Notes under the pieces: model-generated
The model's database searches: none
What the model was told of the DNA's origin: nothing
The model's input: the letters and a program-made list of their open reading frames with translations, nothing else
Shown here: positions 9,429 through 17,286 of the stretch, piece by piece
Layout of the letters: each line of letters starts with the position of its first letter
Position numbering within the stretch: position 1 is the stretch's first letter
Assembly: GCA_020721965.1 (NCBI GenBank)
Contig: DYLS01000034.1
Span: 1-37,960 of the forward strand
Origin: Blastopirellula marina
GTDB lineage: Bacteria > Planctomycetota > Planctomycetia > Pirellulales > Thermoguttaceae
DNA: 37,960 bases
Direction: 5' to 3'
Made by a program: the position numbers and the translations under genes

Positions 9429-10677
9429 ACAAAGGTGGTGGATCCAAATCGGCATCACCGTTGGGGTGGCGAGTCTGTTGGTTGTCGGGGCGATCTTGGC
9501 CGCGGCCGCCTTGGGGGCATTCGGGCCGGTGCGCGCGGAGAGTGCTCCTTCCCCTTCGGAAGAGGAGGCAAAGCCGGCATCTCAGTCGCCGCCCGCTAGC
9601 CAGGACGCCGTCCCCGTGGTCTTGACCCCCGCCAAGGAGATGGTCTTCGAGGAGCGGCTTACCATTGCCGGATCGGTACTAGCCAAACACTATGCCTTGG
9701 TATCCGCCCGTATTCCAGGTACGCTCGATCAAATCTTTGTGGAAGAGGGGGATTACGTCGAGGCGGGAAAGACGAGGCTCTTTCAGACCGATTCGGTCAA
9801 GCTGGCTCAAGCGGTAGCCATCGCCCAGGAGCAACTGCGGGTGGCCGACTATGCGGTTCGCGAGAAAGAGGCCCTTTTGGAAAAGACGCTGGTAGCGCAG
9901 GAGCAGGCGCTGACGGACCTCGCGCGATACCGCGACCTCAACGCCCGCAGCGCCGTGGCCACGCAGGTGGTCGAGCATCAGCAGGCGCAGTGCCGCCAAT
10001 TGGAGGCCGATGTACGGCACGTGCGGACGTTGATCGACCTGGCCAAGGCGCAATTAGAGCAGGCGCGGCTGAACGTGAAGATCGCGGAGAAGGATTTTGC
10101 CGATTCGCTCGTTCTGGCGCCGATCAGTGGGCGGGTCTCCGTGCGGCTCAAGGAGCCGGGCGAGAGCGCCGGCGGCGGGGAACCCGTGCTGCGGATCGAC
10201 GACCTGTCGCTGGTCGAAATCAGCGTCTTTGTGCCGGCCGAGTATTTCGACCGGATCGAAGTGGGTCGAAGCAAGATGCGAGTCAGTGTCGGCGCAATTG
10301 AGGTGGGTGAGTTGCTGGTCACGTACAAGAGTCCGATCGTGGAGCCGAAACTGCGGACGTTTCAAGTCAAGTGCCTGTTGAAGAATCCACCGGCCGAGGT
10401 GGTGCCGGGCCGCCTGGCTCAAGCCACCGTCGTGCTGCAATCGCGGCGTGGGGTGGGCGTGCCCATCGCCGCGGTCGTCAAACGCGAGGGCAGGAACCTG
10501 ATCTTCCTCGCGCAGGGGGGCAAGGCCGTGGAGCGAGCCGTGCCCCTGGGGCAACAAACGGACGGTTGGTGGGAGGTCGTCACGGGGCTTGAGCCGGGCA
10601 CGCCCGTCGTCGTCAAGGGCCAGACCCTGGTCAGTGACGGCTGGCCCATTCGCGTGATCGAGGAGGCCGGACCATGA
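9418..10677 (+). CDS. RND efflux membrane-fusion protein (HlyD/AcrA-like)
   Basis: Periplasmic adaptor between pump and outer-membrane channel, 419 residues. An N-terminal membrane anchor (residues ~9-35) is followed by a Ser/Pro/Glu-rich linker. Then come the first lipoyl half (ARIPGTLDQIFVEEGDYVEA), a long alpha-helical hairpin (~115-215) and the second half (LAPISGRVSVRLKEPGE), then beta-barrel and membrane-proximal domains ending near VVKGQTLVSDGWPIRV. The start overlaps the TetR stop and its last codons overlap the RND start (ATGA), so the three genes are translationally coupled. Confidence 0.93.
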   Translation: MASKQRWWIQIGITVGVASLLVVGAILAAAALGAFGPVRAESAPSPSEEEAKPASQSPPASQDAVPVVLTPAKEMVFEERLTIAGSVLAKHYALVSARIPGTLDQIFVEEGDYVEAGKTRLFQTDSVKLAQAVAIAQEQLRVADYAVREKEALLEKTLVAQEQALTDLARYRDLNARSAVATQVVEHQQAQCRQLEADVRHVRTLIDLAKAQLEQARLNVKIAEKDFADSLVLAPISGRVSVRLKEPGESAGGGEPVLRIDDLSLVEISVFVPAEYFDRIEVGRSKMRVSVGAIEVGELLVTYKSPIVEPKLRTFQVKCLLKNPPAEVVPGRLAQATVVLQSRRGVGVPIAAVVKREGRNLIFLAQGGKAVERAVPLGQQTDGWWEVVTGLEPGTPVVVKGQTLVSDGWPIRVIEEAGP

Positions 10678-13600
10678 CCCTCTCCGATTTCGCCGTCCGT
10701 CGCCCGGTAGCCACAAGCTGCTTGTTCATCGGCTTGACCATCCTGGGCATCAACGCATATCGCAATATGGGCTTGGAATTGATGCCCAAGCTGGACATCC
10801 CCTTCATCACCGTGCTGACGGTCTATCCTGGGGCTTCGCCGGAAGAGCTGGAAATCGACGTCGCCAAGCGGATCGAGGACGCGGTGTCGTCGGTGGAGGG
10901 GCTGAAGCACGTCTCCTCCATTTGCATGGAGAATGTGGTTCAAACGCTCCTGGAATTCGAGATGAGCGTGGACGTGGACATCGCGGCCACGGACGTGCGG
11001 GAGAAGATCGACCTCATCCGCCAGGACCTTCCCGAGGATGCGGAAGACCCCGTCATTCAGAAGTTCGACATCAACGCCAAACCGGTGGCCACGCTGGTCT
11101 TGAGCGGCACGTTGGGCGTGGAGGAGCTTTACGATTATGCCGACAACGAGTTGCGGGACCGCTTGAGCGTCTTGGAGGGCGTGGCCGACGTGCAGCTCAT
11201 CGGCGGCGCCAAACGCGAGGTGCATCTGGAGCTGGACCGCGACAAGCTCGCCGCGCGGGGCCTTTCCACGATGGACGTGGTCCGCGCTGTGCAGTCCGGC
11301 GTGCGGACCATCCCCTCGGGACGCATCCGCGAGCACGGCATCGAGTACAGCGTCAAGTTCGACGCGGAGTACGAGGAGCTGTCGGGCCTCAACGACCTCG
11401 AAATCGCCAATTCCGATGGCAAGCGCTGCTACCTCCGCGACGTGGGACGGGCGGTGATGGGCACCGAGGAGTTGCGGCAGCGGGCGTACCTCGACGGCCG
11501 GGAAGCCATTGCCATCAAGGTCATCAAAAAGGCCGATGCCAACGCGGTTCGCACCGTGGATGGCGTCCGCCAGGCCTTGGAACGCCTCAATCGCGATCTC
11601 CCGGCCGGGGTGAAGCTGGAGTGGGTCTCCGACGACGGCACCTTCATCAAGGCCATGAATCAGGACGCGTGGATGAACGTGGGCATCGGCATCGTGCTCA
11701 CCGCCGCTATCCTCTTCCTGTTCCTCTATAACCTGCGGTCGCTGATCGTCGTCAGTATCAGCATGCCGTTGACCATCGTCATCGGTCTGTTCTTCATGCA
11801 GGTGCTGGATTACACGTTGAATACCTCCACGCTGATCGCCATCGGGTTGTCGGTGGGCATCCTGGTCACCAACTCGATCGTGGTCCTGGAGGCGATCGTG
11901 GCTCGTCTGCAAGAGTCGGGCGATCCCAAGGAGGCAGCCAGGCTGGGGACCTCCGAGGTCTTCATCGCGGTGCTCGCCAGTGCCTTGACCAACGTGGTGG
12001 TGTTATTTCCTCTGGCCGCCATGCGGACCCGCGTTGGCCTTTTCATCAGTCCCCTGGCCATGACCATGTTCATCATGACCGTGGTCTCGCTGTTCATTTC
12101 CTTTACCCTCACGCCCATGCTCTGCTCCTTGCTCCTGAAGCCTGTGCCGGCCGGCTCGCGGTCGGTGTTGGCCAGGATGGAGCGGGCCTTCAACGGCCTT
12201 TTGGAGGCCAACGTGGCTGTTTACCGCCGGTTGCTTCGCTTTACCGAACACCGCCGTTGGGCCGCCCTGCTGATCCTGCTGGGGGTGGTCGGATTGTTCA
12301 TCCACTCCCTGTTCCTGGCCGGCAAGGTGGGGACGGGCTTTTTTTCCGACTCCGACCGCGGCGAGGTGTATGTCCGGCTGGAGTTCCCCACTCAGTACGA
12401 CTTAAATGCCACCGTGGCACAGGTTCAGGAGGCCGAGCGACGCCTCCGCGGCGTGCCCGAGCTGCGCCACGTCCTGTCCACGGTCGGCAAGGCGGAGGGC
12501 GTGTTGGGGCAAAGCAGCGAAGGCGTGTACATCGCCCAAGTGCTCCTCATTTTTTCTCAACGGATCGAACGTGATGTCACCATCTATGATCTCATGGATG
12601 AGGTCCGCAAGCGGCTCGACAATTTTCCCGATGCGTTGGTCACCGTCAGCATCCCGTCGCTCATCGGCGGCCAGTCCAACCCCGTGGAAATGGAGATCGC
12701 GGGACAGGATTTGCGGGAATTGGACCGGCTGGCCTTGGTGGCGCTGGCCCGCGCGCGGCGGATCCCCGGCGTTTTGACCCCCGACACCTCGGTCCGGGCA
12801 CCGAAACCGGAGCTTCGCATCAGCCCGCGGCGCGACATCCTGGCCGACCTCCAAGCACCGGCCGTGGGGCTGGGCATGATCTTGCGGGGCAACTTGGAGG
12901 GGATCAAGGCGGGGACCTTCAAGTCGCGGGCGACGGCGCGGAACTACGACATCGTCGTGAAATTCGCCGAACAACAGGGAAAGGATCAGGTCGCTCAATT
13001 TCTGTTTCCCGGGGCGGAAGGGCACCCCCTCGTCCTGGCCGCCTTGGGAAACGTCGAAGAGCGCTCCATGCCCATCCAGATCATTCGCAAGGACAAACAA
13101 CGCATCTCCAAGCTGACCTCGCAACTGGCGACGGACCTTCCCCTGGGAAAGGCCGTGCAAGAGATCAGCGCGGACCTCGATACAAACGTCGCCTTTCCAC
13201 CGGGCTATCGCTACACGTTTGCCGGTCTGTACGAGACCATGCAGGAGGGGCTGGGCGGGCTGGCCGAGGCCGGACTGATCTCCGTCCTCTTGGTCTTCCT
13301 CTCGCTCGCCGCCATCATCGAATCGTTCAAGCGAACGTTCCTCGTGCTGATCACGATCCCCCTGGGGCTGATCGGCTCCATTTGGGGCCTGTATCTGATG
13401 GGAGAGAGCCTCAGTATCTTCGCGGTCATGGCTATCGTGATGCTGACCGGCATCGTGGTCAACAATGCCATTTTGATCGTGGACGCGTTCAATCTGTTTG
13501 TCGCGCAAGGCCAGCCGCCGCATGAGGCGATGATTCGGGCATCCTGCGATCGCTTCCGCGCCATCGTGATGATCACCTTGGCGGCCGTCTTGGGCATGCT

Positions 13601-13757
13601 CCCCCTGATGTTGGGGAAAGGGATCGGGGCCGAACCGCGGGTGGGGGTGGGCGCGGCCAGCGTCGGCGGGATTCTGGTCTCCGGCGTGCTGACGCAGATT
13701 ACCGTACCCGTTCTTTACGACCTGCTCACGCGCGGCCTCAGCCGCAGGGGAAAATAG
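10674..13757 (+). CDS. RND-family efflux permease, TM4 aspartates absent
   Basis: Inner-membrane pump of 1027 residues, standard length for the AcrB-like superfamily: two halves of six transmembrane segments, each with a large periplasmic loop. It starts MTLSDFAVRRPVATSC, typical of the family. In TM4, where AcrB has LVDDAIVVVE with the proton-relay Asp pair, this protein reads LVTNSIVVLE (T399, N400). In TM10 the usual lysine position is N930 (GIVVNNAILIVD). The hallmark charged relay is therefore missing, although the fold and helical packing motifs are kept. It is the last gene of the TetR-MFP-RND operon. It may use other residues or another ion, or it may belong to a divergent subfamily; substrate unknown. 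Confidence 0.92.
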   Translation: MTLSDFAVRRPVATSCLFIGLTILGINAYRNMGLELMPKLDIPFITVLTVYPGASPEELEIDVAKRIEDAVSSVEGLKHVSSICMENVVQTLLEFEMSVDVDIAATDVREKIDLIRQDLPEDAEDPVIQKFDINAKPVATLVLSGTLGVEELYDYADNELRDRLSVLEGVADVQLIGGAKREVHLELDRDKLAARGLSTMDVVRAVQSGVRTIPSGRIREHGIEYSVKFDAEYEELSGLNDLEIANSDGKRCYLRDVGRAVMGTEELRQRAYLDGREAIAIKVIKKADANAVRTVDGVRQALERLNRDLPAGVKLEWVSDDGTFIKAMNQDAWMNVGIGIVLTAAILFLFLYNLRSLIVVSISMPLTIVIGLFFMQVLDYTLNTSTLIAIGLSVGILVTNSIVVLEAIVARLQESGDPKEAARLGTSEVFIAVLASALTNVVVLFPLAAMRTRVGLFISPLAMTMFIMTVVSLFISFTLTPMLCSLLLKPVPAGSRSVLARMERAFNGLLEANVAVYRRLLRFTEHRRWAALLILLGVVGLFIHSLFLAGKVGTGFFSDSDRGEVYVRLEFPTQYDLNATVAQVQEAERRLRGVPELRHVLSTVGKAEGVLGQSSEGVYIAQVLLIFSQRIERDVTIYDLMDEVRKRLDNFPDALVTVSIPSLIGGQSNPVEMEIAGQDLRELDRLALVALARARRIPGVLTPDTSVRAPKPELRISPRRDILADLQAPAVGLGMILRGNLEGIKAGTFKSRATARNYDIVVKFAEQQGKDQVAQFLFPGAEGHPLVLAALGNVEERSMPIQIIRKDKQRISKLTSQLATDLPLGKAVQEISADLDTNVAFPPGYRYTFAGLYETMQEGLGGLAEAGLISVLLVFLSLAAIIESFKRTFLVLITIPLGLIGSIWGLYLMGESLSIFAVMAIVMLTGIVVNNAILIVDAFNLFVAQGQPPHEAMIRASCDRFRAIVMITLAAVLGMLPLMLGKGIGAEPRVGVGAASVGGILVSGVLTQITVPVLYDLLTRGLSRRGK

Positions 13758-13880
13758 TCCTACAGCGCAAGGTCCCCTTGATGGCACGATGCTGCATGAT
13801 GTGCCCAGCATCTTCTGCGCGGCGATATGTCCTATCACCACAAGATACTGAGCCAACCCAACAATCCTGCACTGGAGTTA
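13755..13880. repeat. Stop-codon-associated repeat (R2) in both senses
   Basis: The RND stop codon begins TAGTCCTACAGCGCA, matching the sequence at the galK stop (TAGTCCTACATCGCA). On the opposite strand 13786-13880 contains a longer copy that aligns with 20240-20340: GCAGGATTGTTGGGTTGGCT, then a TGGTGATRGGACRTA block and CTGGGYACA. On that strand it reads in sense with the convergent sensor kinase gene ending at 13976. Confidence 0.65.
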
Positions 13881-13928
13881 TAGCAGCCTTCGCGGTCCCG
13901 CAACCCTTGCGGGGACCTGGTTTGCTAT
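13880..13928. terminator. Nested hairpin between convergent genes
   Basis: GGTCCCGCAA (13894-13903) pairs with TTGCGGGGACC (13907-13917) around a 3-base loop. An outer pair ATAGCA (13880-13885) / TGCTAT (13923-13928) encloses it. It lies between two converging genes, where a bidirectional terminator is expected, but no T run follows on either strand. Confidence 0.5.
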
Positions 13929-13975
13929 GTCCTCCCCGCGGCCCGCTGTGCTGCATCTTCACCGTGGCCGGGCTG

Positions 13976-15394
13976 TCAGGCGATGGAGGGAAGATTGCTT
14001 ACCGCGGGCAAACGCAAGCGGAATATGCTCCCCTTGCCGAGCGTGCTCTCCACATCCACCTCGCCGCGATGGATTTGCATGATGTGTTTGACGATGGAGA
14101 GGCCCAGGCCCGTCCCCCCCAGTTCGCGGCTGCGTCCTGGATCGACGCGATAGAACCGCTCGAAGATGCGGGGAAGGTGGCGGCTCTCGATCCCCCAGCC
14201 TTGATCGGCGACGGCGATCTCGACCCACGGGCCGCGCTGCTCCGCCGTGATGCGGATCGTCTTGCCCGGATCGCTGTACTTGATGGCGTTGTCGATGAGA
14301 TTGATGAGGGCCTGTTCCAGCAAGCGTGAATTGGCTAGGACCATCGTCTGCGGCTCGGCGGTGACCTCCAAGGTCATGTTTCGTTCTTGGGCCCGCACCC
14401 GGCTCAGTTCCACGCTCTCGCGGACCACATCCTCCACGGAAAGGGGTTCCAGGGGCACCGGCTCCTGATCCTCGCGTTCGAGCTGGGCCAGGCTGAGGAT
14501 GTCATCCATCAGGGCGTCCAGCCGCTCGGTCTGTTCGCGAATGATTTGCAGGAATCGGGCGGCCGATTCGCGATCGTCGAGTGCCCCGTCGAGGAGCGTC
14601 TCCACGAAGCCGTGGATGAGGGTCAGGGGGGTGCGCAGCTCGTGGCTGACGTTGGCCGTGAAGTCGCGCCGCACCCGCTCCAGATAGCGAACCCGCGTCA
14701 CGTCGTGGAAAAAGATCAGGAAGCCCGCGGGACGGTGATCTTGCCCCATCAGCCTGGCGCCCTGCACCTCGAACGAGCGGGACCCGGCATCGCCCCCGGC
14801 CAATTCGATCTGCCCGGCGCGGCCGTTCGTCCTGAGCGCCTGCACGTATGCGGCGAGTTTGGCATCGTGGATCACGGCTTCCAGGGGTTTGCCGCGGGGA
14901 TCGGTGGCCTCGAACCGCAACATCTGGTGACAGGCCTCGTTGAAGGCCCAGATCTGCCCCTCGGGGTCCAGCACGAGGATGCCTTCGGGGAGGGCCTGAA
15001 AGACGCCTTCCAGGCGCGCCGCGCGGGCCTGAAGTTCGGCCTGCGACCGGCGGGCCAGCTCGGCGACATCGCGGGCGGTGTCCCACAGCCGTGCTAGCTT
15101 GTCCGGGGCTTGGTAGCCTTGGGATACGGCGGGCGGCGAGAAATCGCCCTGACCCCAGCGATCCAGCAAGCGGCGGAGATCGTCGATCGTGGCCTCGAAT
15201 CGAACGCCCCACCAGAACAGCCCTGCCACGCCGGCCGCCAGCATGGCCCAGGGCGCGTATGCCCCATGCGGCGACAGCGGCGGTAACAGGAATAGTACGA
15301 GGATCAGCAATTGAGGAACGAGGACGGCACCGATCAGGCGGAAGGCGAGGGCCTTTCCGCGCGGCTTGCGATCGTGGTCGAAAGTATGGCTCAT
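13976..15394 (-). CDS. PhoR-like membrane sensor histidine kinase
   Basis: 472 residues. Two transmembrane helices (~18-40 and ~48-66) with almost no periplasmic loop are followed by a short linker, a PAS domain (residues ~125-235, with VFQALPEGILVLDPEGQIWA), the HisKA box ANVSHELRTPLTLIHGFVET (H251) and a HATPase domain with LINLIDNAIKYS, ADQGWGIE and GGTGLGLSIV. The arrangement matches the PhoR type of phosphate-sensing kinases. ATG 15394 has a GAAGGGGA site upstream. No response regulator gene adjoins it, so the partner must be elsewhere; the phosphate role is inference from architecture only. Confidence 0.88.
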   Translation of the reverse strand: MSHTFDHDRKPRGKALAFRLIGAVLVPQLLILVLFLLPPLSPHGAYAPWAMLAAGVAGLFWWGVRFEATIDDLRRLLDRWGQGDFSPPAVSQGYQAPDKLARLWDTARDVAELARRSQAELQARAARLEGVFQALPEGILVLDPEGQIWAFNEACHQMLRFEATDPRGKPLEAVIHDAKLAAYVQALRTNGRAGQIELAGGDAGSRSFEVQGARLMGQDHRPAGFLIFFHDVTRVRYLERVRRDFTANVSHELRTPLTLIHGFVETLLDGALDDRESAARFLQIIREQTERLDALMDDILSLAQLEREDQEPVPLEPLSVEDVVRESVELSRVRAQERNMTLEVTAEPQTMVLANSRLLEQALINLIDNAIKYSDPGKTIRITAEQRGPWVEIAVADQGWGIESRHLPRIFERFYRVDPGRSRELGGTGLGLSIVKHIMQIHRGEVDVESTLGKGSIFRLRLPAVSNLPSIA

Positions 15395-15701
15395 GATGCG
15401 TCCCCTTCGGTCTGGAATCCGCGCAGATGGCGGTGGAATGCCCCGCGAGAGGGCTTGCCTGCCAGGCTCCAGCCTTCACATTACGGTTTGCAAGGCGGCG
15501 CTAGGCGGCATGGCATGTGGTTGACCCGTTCTTTTGCGCTACGTAAAGTGAATGCTGGTAAAGAAATGTAAATGGACGAAACTGTCGGCCCGGTGTGGAC
15601 CGGCCGGTGTGCCTTTGTGCGTAACGTCTTGTGGCACGCTTAAACGGTTCTTGGCGTCTCCTCGCCTGAAAGAATGCTTCCCCTTATTGTAAACGACGCT
15701 T
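15395..15701. other. Divergent spacer between sensor kinase and hisF
   Basis: Both flanking genes start here, so promoters for both should lie within. 15530-15575 is AT-richer (ACGTAAAGTG, AAAGAAATGTAAATGG) and 15580-15612 holds a CCGGCCGG-rich patch, but I find no clear -35/-10 pair. Confidence 0.35.
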
Positions 15702-16469
15702 ATGTTGGCGAAGCGGGTCATCCCTTGTTTGGACGTCGACCGGGGCCGGGTGGTCAAGGGGACGAACTTTCTCAATTTGCGAGATGCGGGCGACCCCGTG
15801 GAAATCGCCCGACGCTACGAGGCCGAAGACGCCGACGAGCTGGTCTTTTTGGATATCACGGCCAGCCATGAGGGACGGGACATCATCCTGGACGTGGTCC
15901 GCCGCACCGCGGACGAGGTATTCATGCCGCTGACGGTGGGAGGCGGGATTCGCTCGCTGGAGGACATCCGCAATCTGCTCCAGGCAGGTTGCGACAAGGT
16001 TTCGATCAACTCGGCGGCCTGCCGCAATCCCGATCTCGTGGCCCAGGCCGCCCGACGCTTCGGTAGCCAGTGCATCGTGGTCAACATCGATCCCAAACGG
16101 GTCATGCGCGACGGCAGGGAGTTCTGGGAGGTCCACATCAACGGTGGCCGGATCGGGACGGGGCTGGAGGCCGTGGCCTGGGCACGCGAGGTGGAACGGC
16201 TAGGAGCCGGCGAGATCGTCCTCACCTCCATGGACGCCGACGGCACTCGCGGCGGCTACGATCTGGAGATTACCCGGGCTGTCCGGGAGGCCGTGGCCAT
16301 CCCCTTGGTGGCCAGCGGGGGGGCGGGCAACCCGCAGCACATGGCCGACGCCATCCTCAAGGCCGGTGCGGACGCCGTGCTGGCGGCCGGCATCTTCCAT
16401 TTCGGCGTATATTCCATCCGCGAGACCAAGGAATACCTGGCCGCTCAAGGTATCCCCGTCCGCTTGTGA
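15702..16469 (+). CDS. hisF: Imidazole glycerol phosphate synthase, cyclase subunit
   Basis: Closes the imidazole ring in histidine synthesis, using ammonia from the HisH glutaminase and releasing the purine intermediate AICAR. 255 residues, the normal length, a (beta/alpha)8 barrel. The start [20 protein letters not shown] carries catalytic D11, and VVNID carries D130. [13 protein letters not shown] and [12 protein letters not shown] supply the two phosphate-binding sites. No other his gene is in the window, so the pathway genes are scattered, as is common in this phylum. Confidence 0.97.
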   Translation: MLAKRVIPCLDVDRGRVVKGTNFLNLRDAGDPVEIARRYEAEDADELVFLDITASHEGRDIILDVVRRTADEVFMPLTVGGGIRSLEDIRNLLQAGCDKVSINSAACRNPDLVAQAARRFGSQCIVVNIDPKRVMRDGREFWEVHINGGRIGTGLEAVAWAREVERLGAGEIVLTSMDADGTRGGYDLEITRAVREAVAIPLVASGGAGNPQHMADAILKAGADAVLAAGIFHFGVYSIRETKEYLAAQGIPVRL

Positions 16470-16701
16470 TCGGCCGGGTGCGGACGGGGCGACCGCCGCC
16501 GCCCTCCGCGGCATGAGCTTCGCTTTCGCGCCCCTTCAGACCCATCTCTCGTCGAGCCCCCCAGCGTGTCTCCGCGGAAAAAGCCGCGAGATGGCGCTTT
16601 GCAATCTGTGCGACTCTGTTGCAATCCGTGTGACCTTGCGGGCCGCCACCTCGGGCTTACGCCCGAGGCTCGAGTCCATCCAAGACGCAATCAGGCCCAA
16701 C
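16470..16701. other. Intergenic, nothing recognised
   Basis: No supported reading frame. A short run of CYGTGYGACYYTG words (16607-16640) is the only pattern, and it is weak. Confidence 0.35.
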
Positions 16702-16993
16702 GTACTCGTTCACAGAGGTTCTCGTGACTGCCAAACGGCTCGCCCTCTTGTCATTTCGAGCGAAGCGAGAAATCTTGCGAAGTCTTTTGCAGGAATTCGC
16801 CTGGCTGCAAAACCACTGGCGCTACTGTCATTTCGAGCGGAGCGAGAAATCTTCTCGCCAAGGGGTAAGATTCTTCCTCGCTGGCGCTCGTCGGAATGAC
16901 AATCCGTTCCACACTCAAGGAACCTCTGAAACCTCGGAACAACCCTCGTTGTTTCACAAATCTTGTCCGTTATGCCTCAGCCGCGAACGTTAC
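16702..16993 (+). repeat. Dispersed ~300-bp element, copy 2 (R1)
   Basis: The left end GTACTCGTTCAC and right end GCGAACGTTAC are imperfect inverted repeats. The interior follows the family order described for copies 1 and 3, with one CGTCGGAATGACA unit. No target duplication is visible, so its edges have drifted. Confidence 0.8.
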
Positions 16994-17286
16994 CAAACCG
17001 GAATGCCGTGTCGCTTTATCGGATTATGCAGATCGTGCCGCCGCTGCCCCCAGAGTGGGGCTCGGGTTTTCTCATCGCAAATTTGGACGATGCGGGGGGA
17101 TTCGTCCTATGCTTATCCATCCTTTCCCATCCCATTGGCCGATTCACGCCGTGAGAGATTGGGTGTTTTGCACTGCGGACTGACGGAAACACATCACGGC
17201 AGCCGTTGCCGGCGATATCGTGGAAGCCCGTCGAAGTGCAGTCCTGGCATGATCGTTGTGCTTTCGAATGATGACAGGTAGCGACC
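16994..17286. other. Leader region of the hybrid kinase gene
   Basis: No supported gene. It must contain the promoter of the downstream kinase unless transcription enters from hisF. I cannot point to a convincing promoter. Confidence 0.35.

Noticed and set aside
13976-15394. PhoB/PhoR two-component pair
   Set aside because: The kinase is PhoR-like, but no response regulator gene adjoins it on either side, so the phosphate assignment is not made.
16702-16993. Target-site duplication for R1 copy 2 (and for copy 4, 26980-27341)
   Set aside because: I compared the flanks and found no matching direct repeat; only copy 3 has one.
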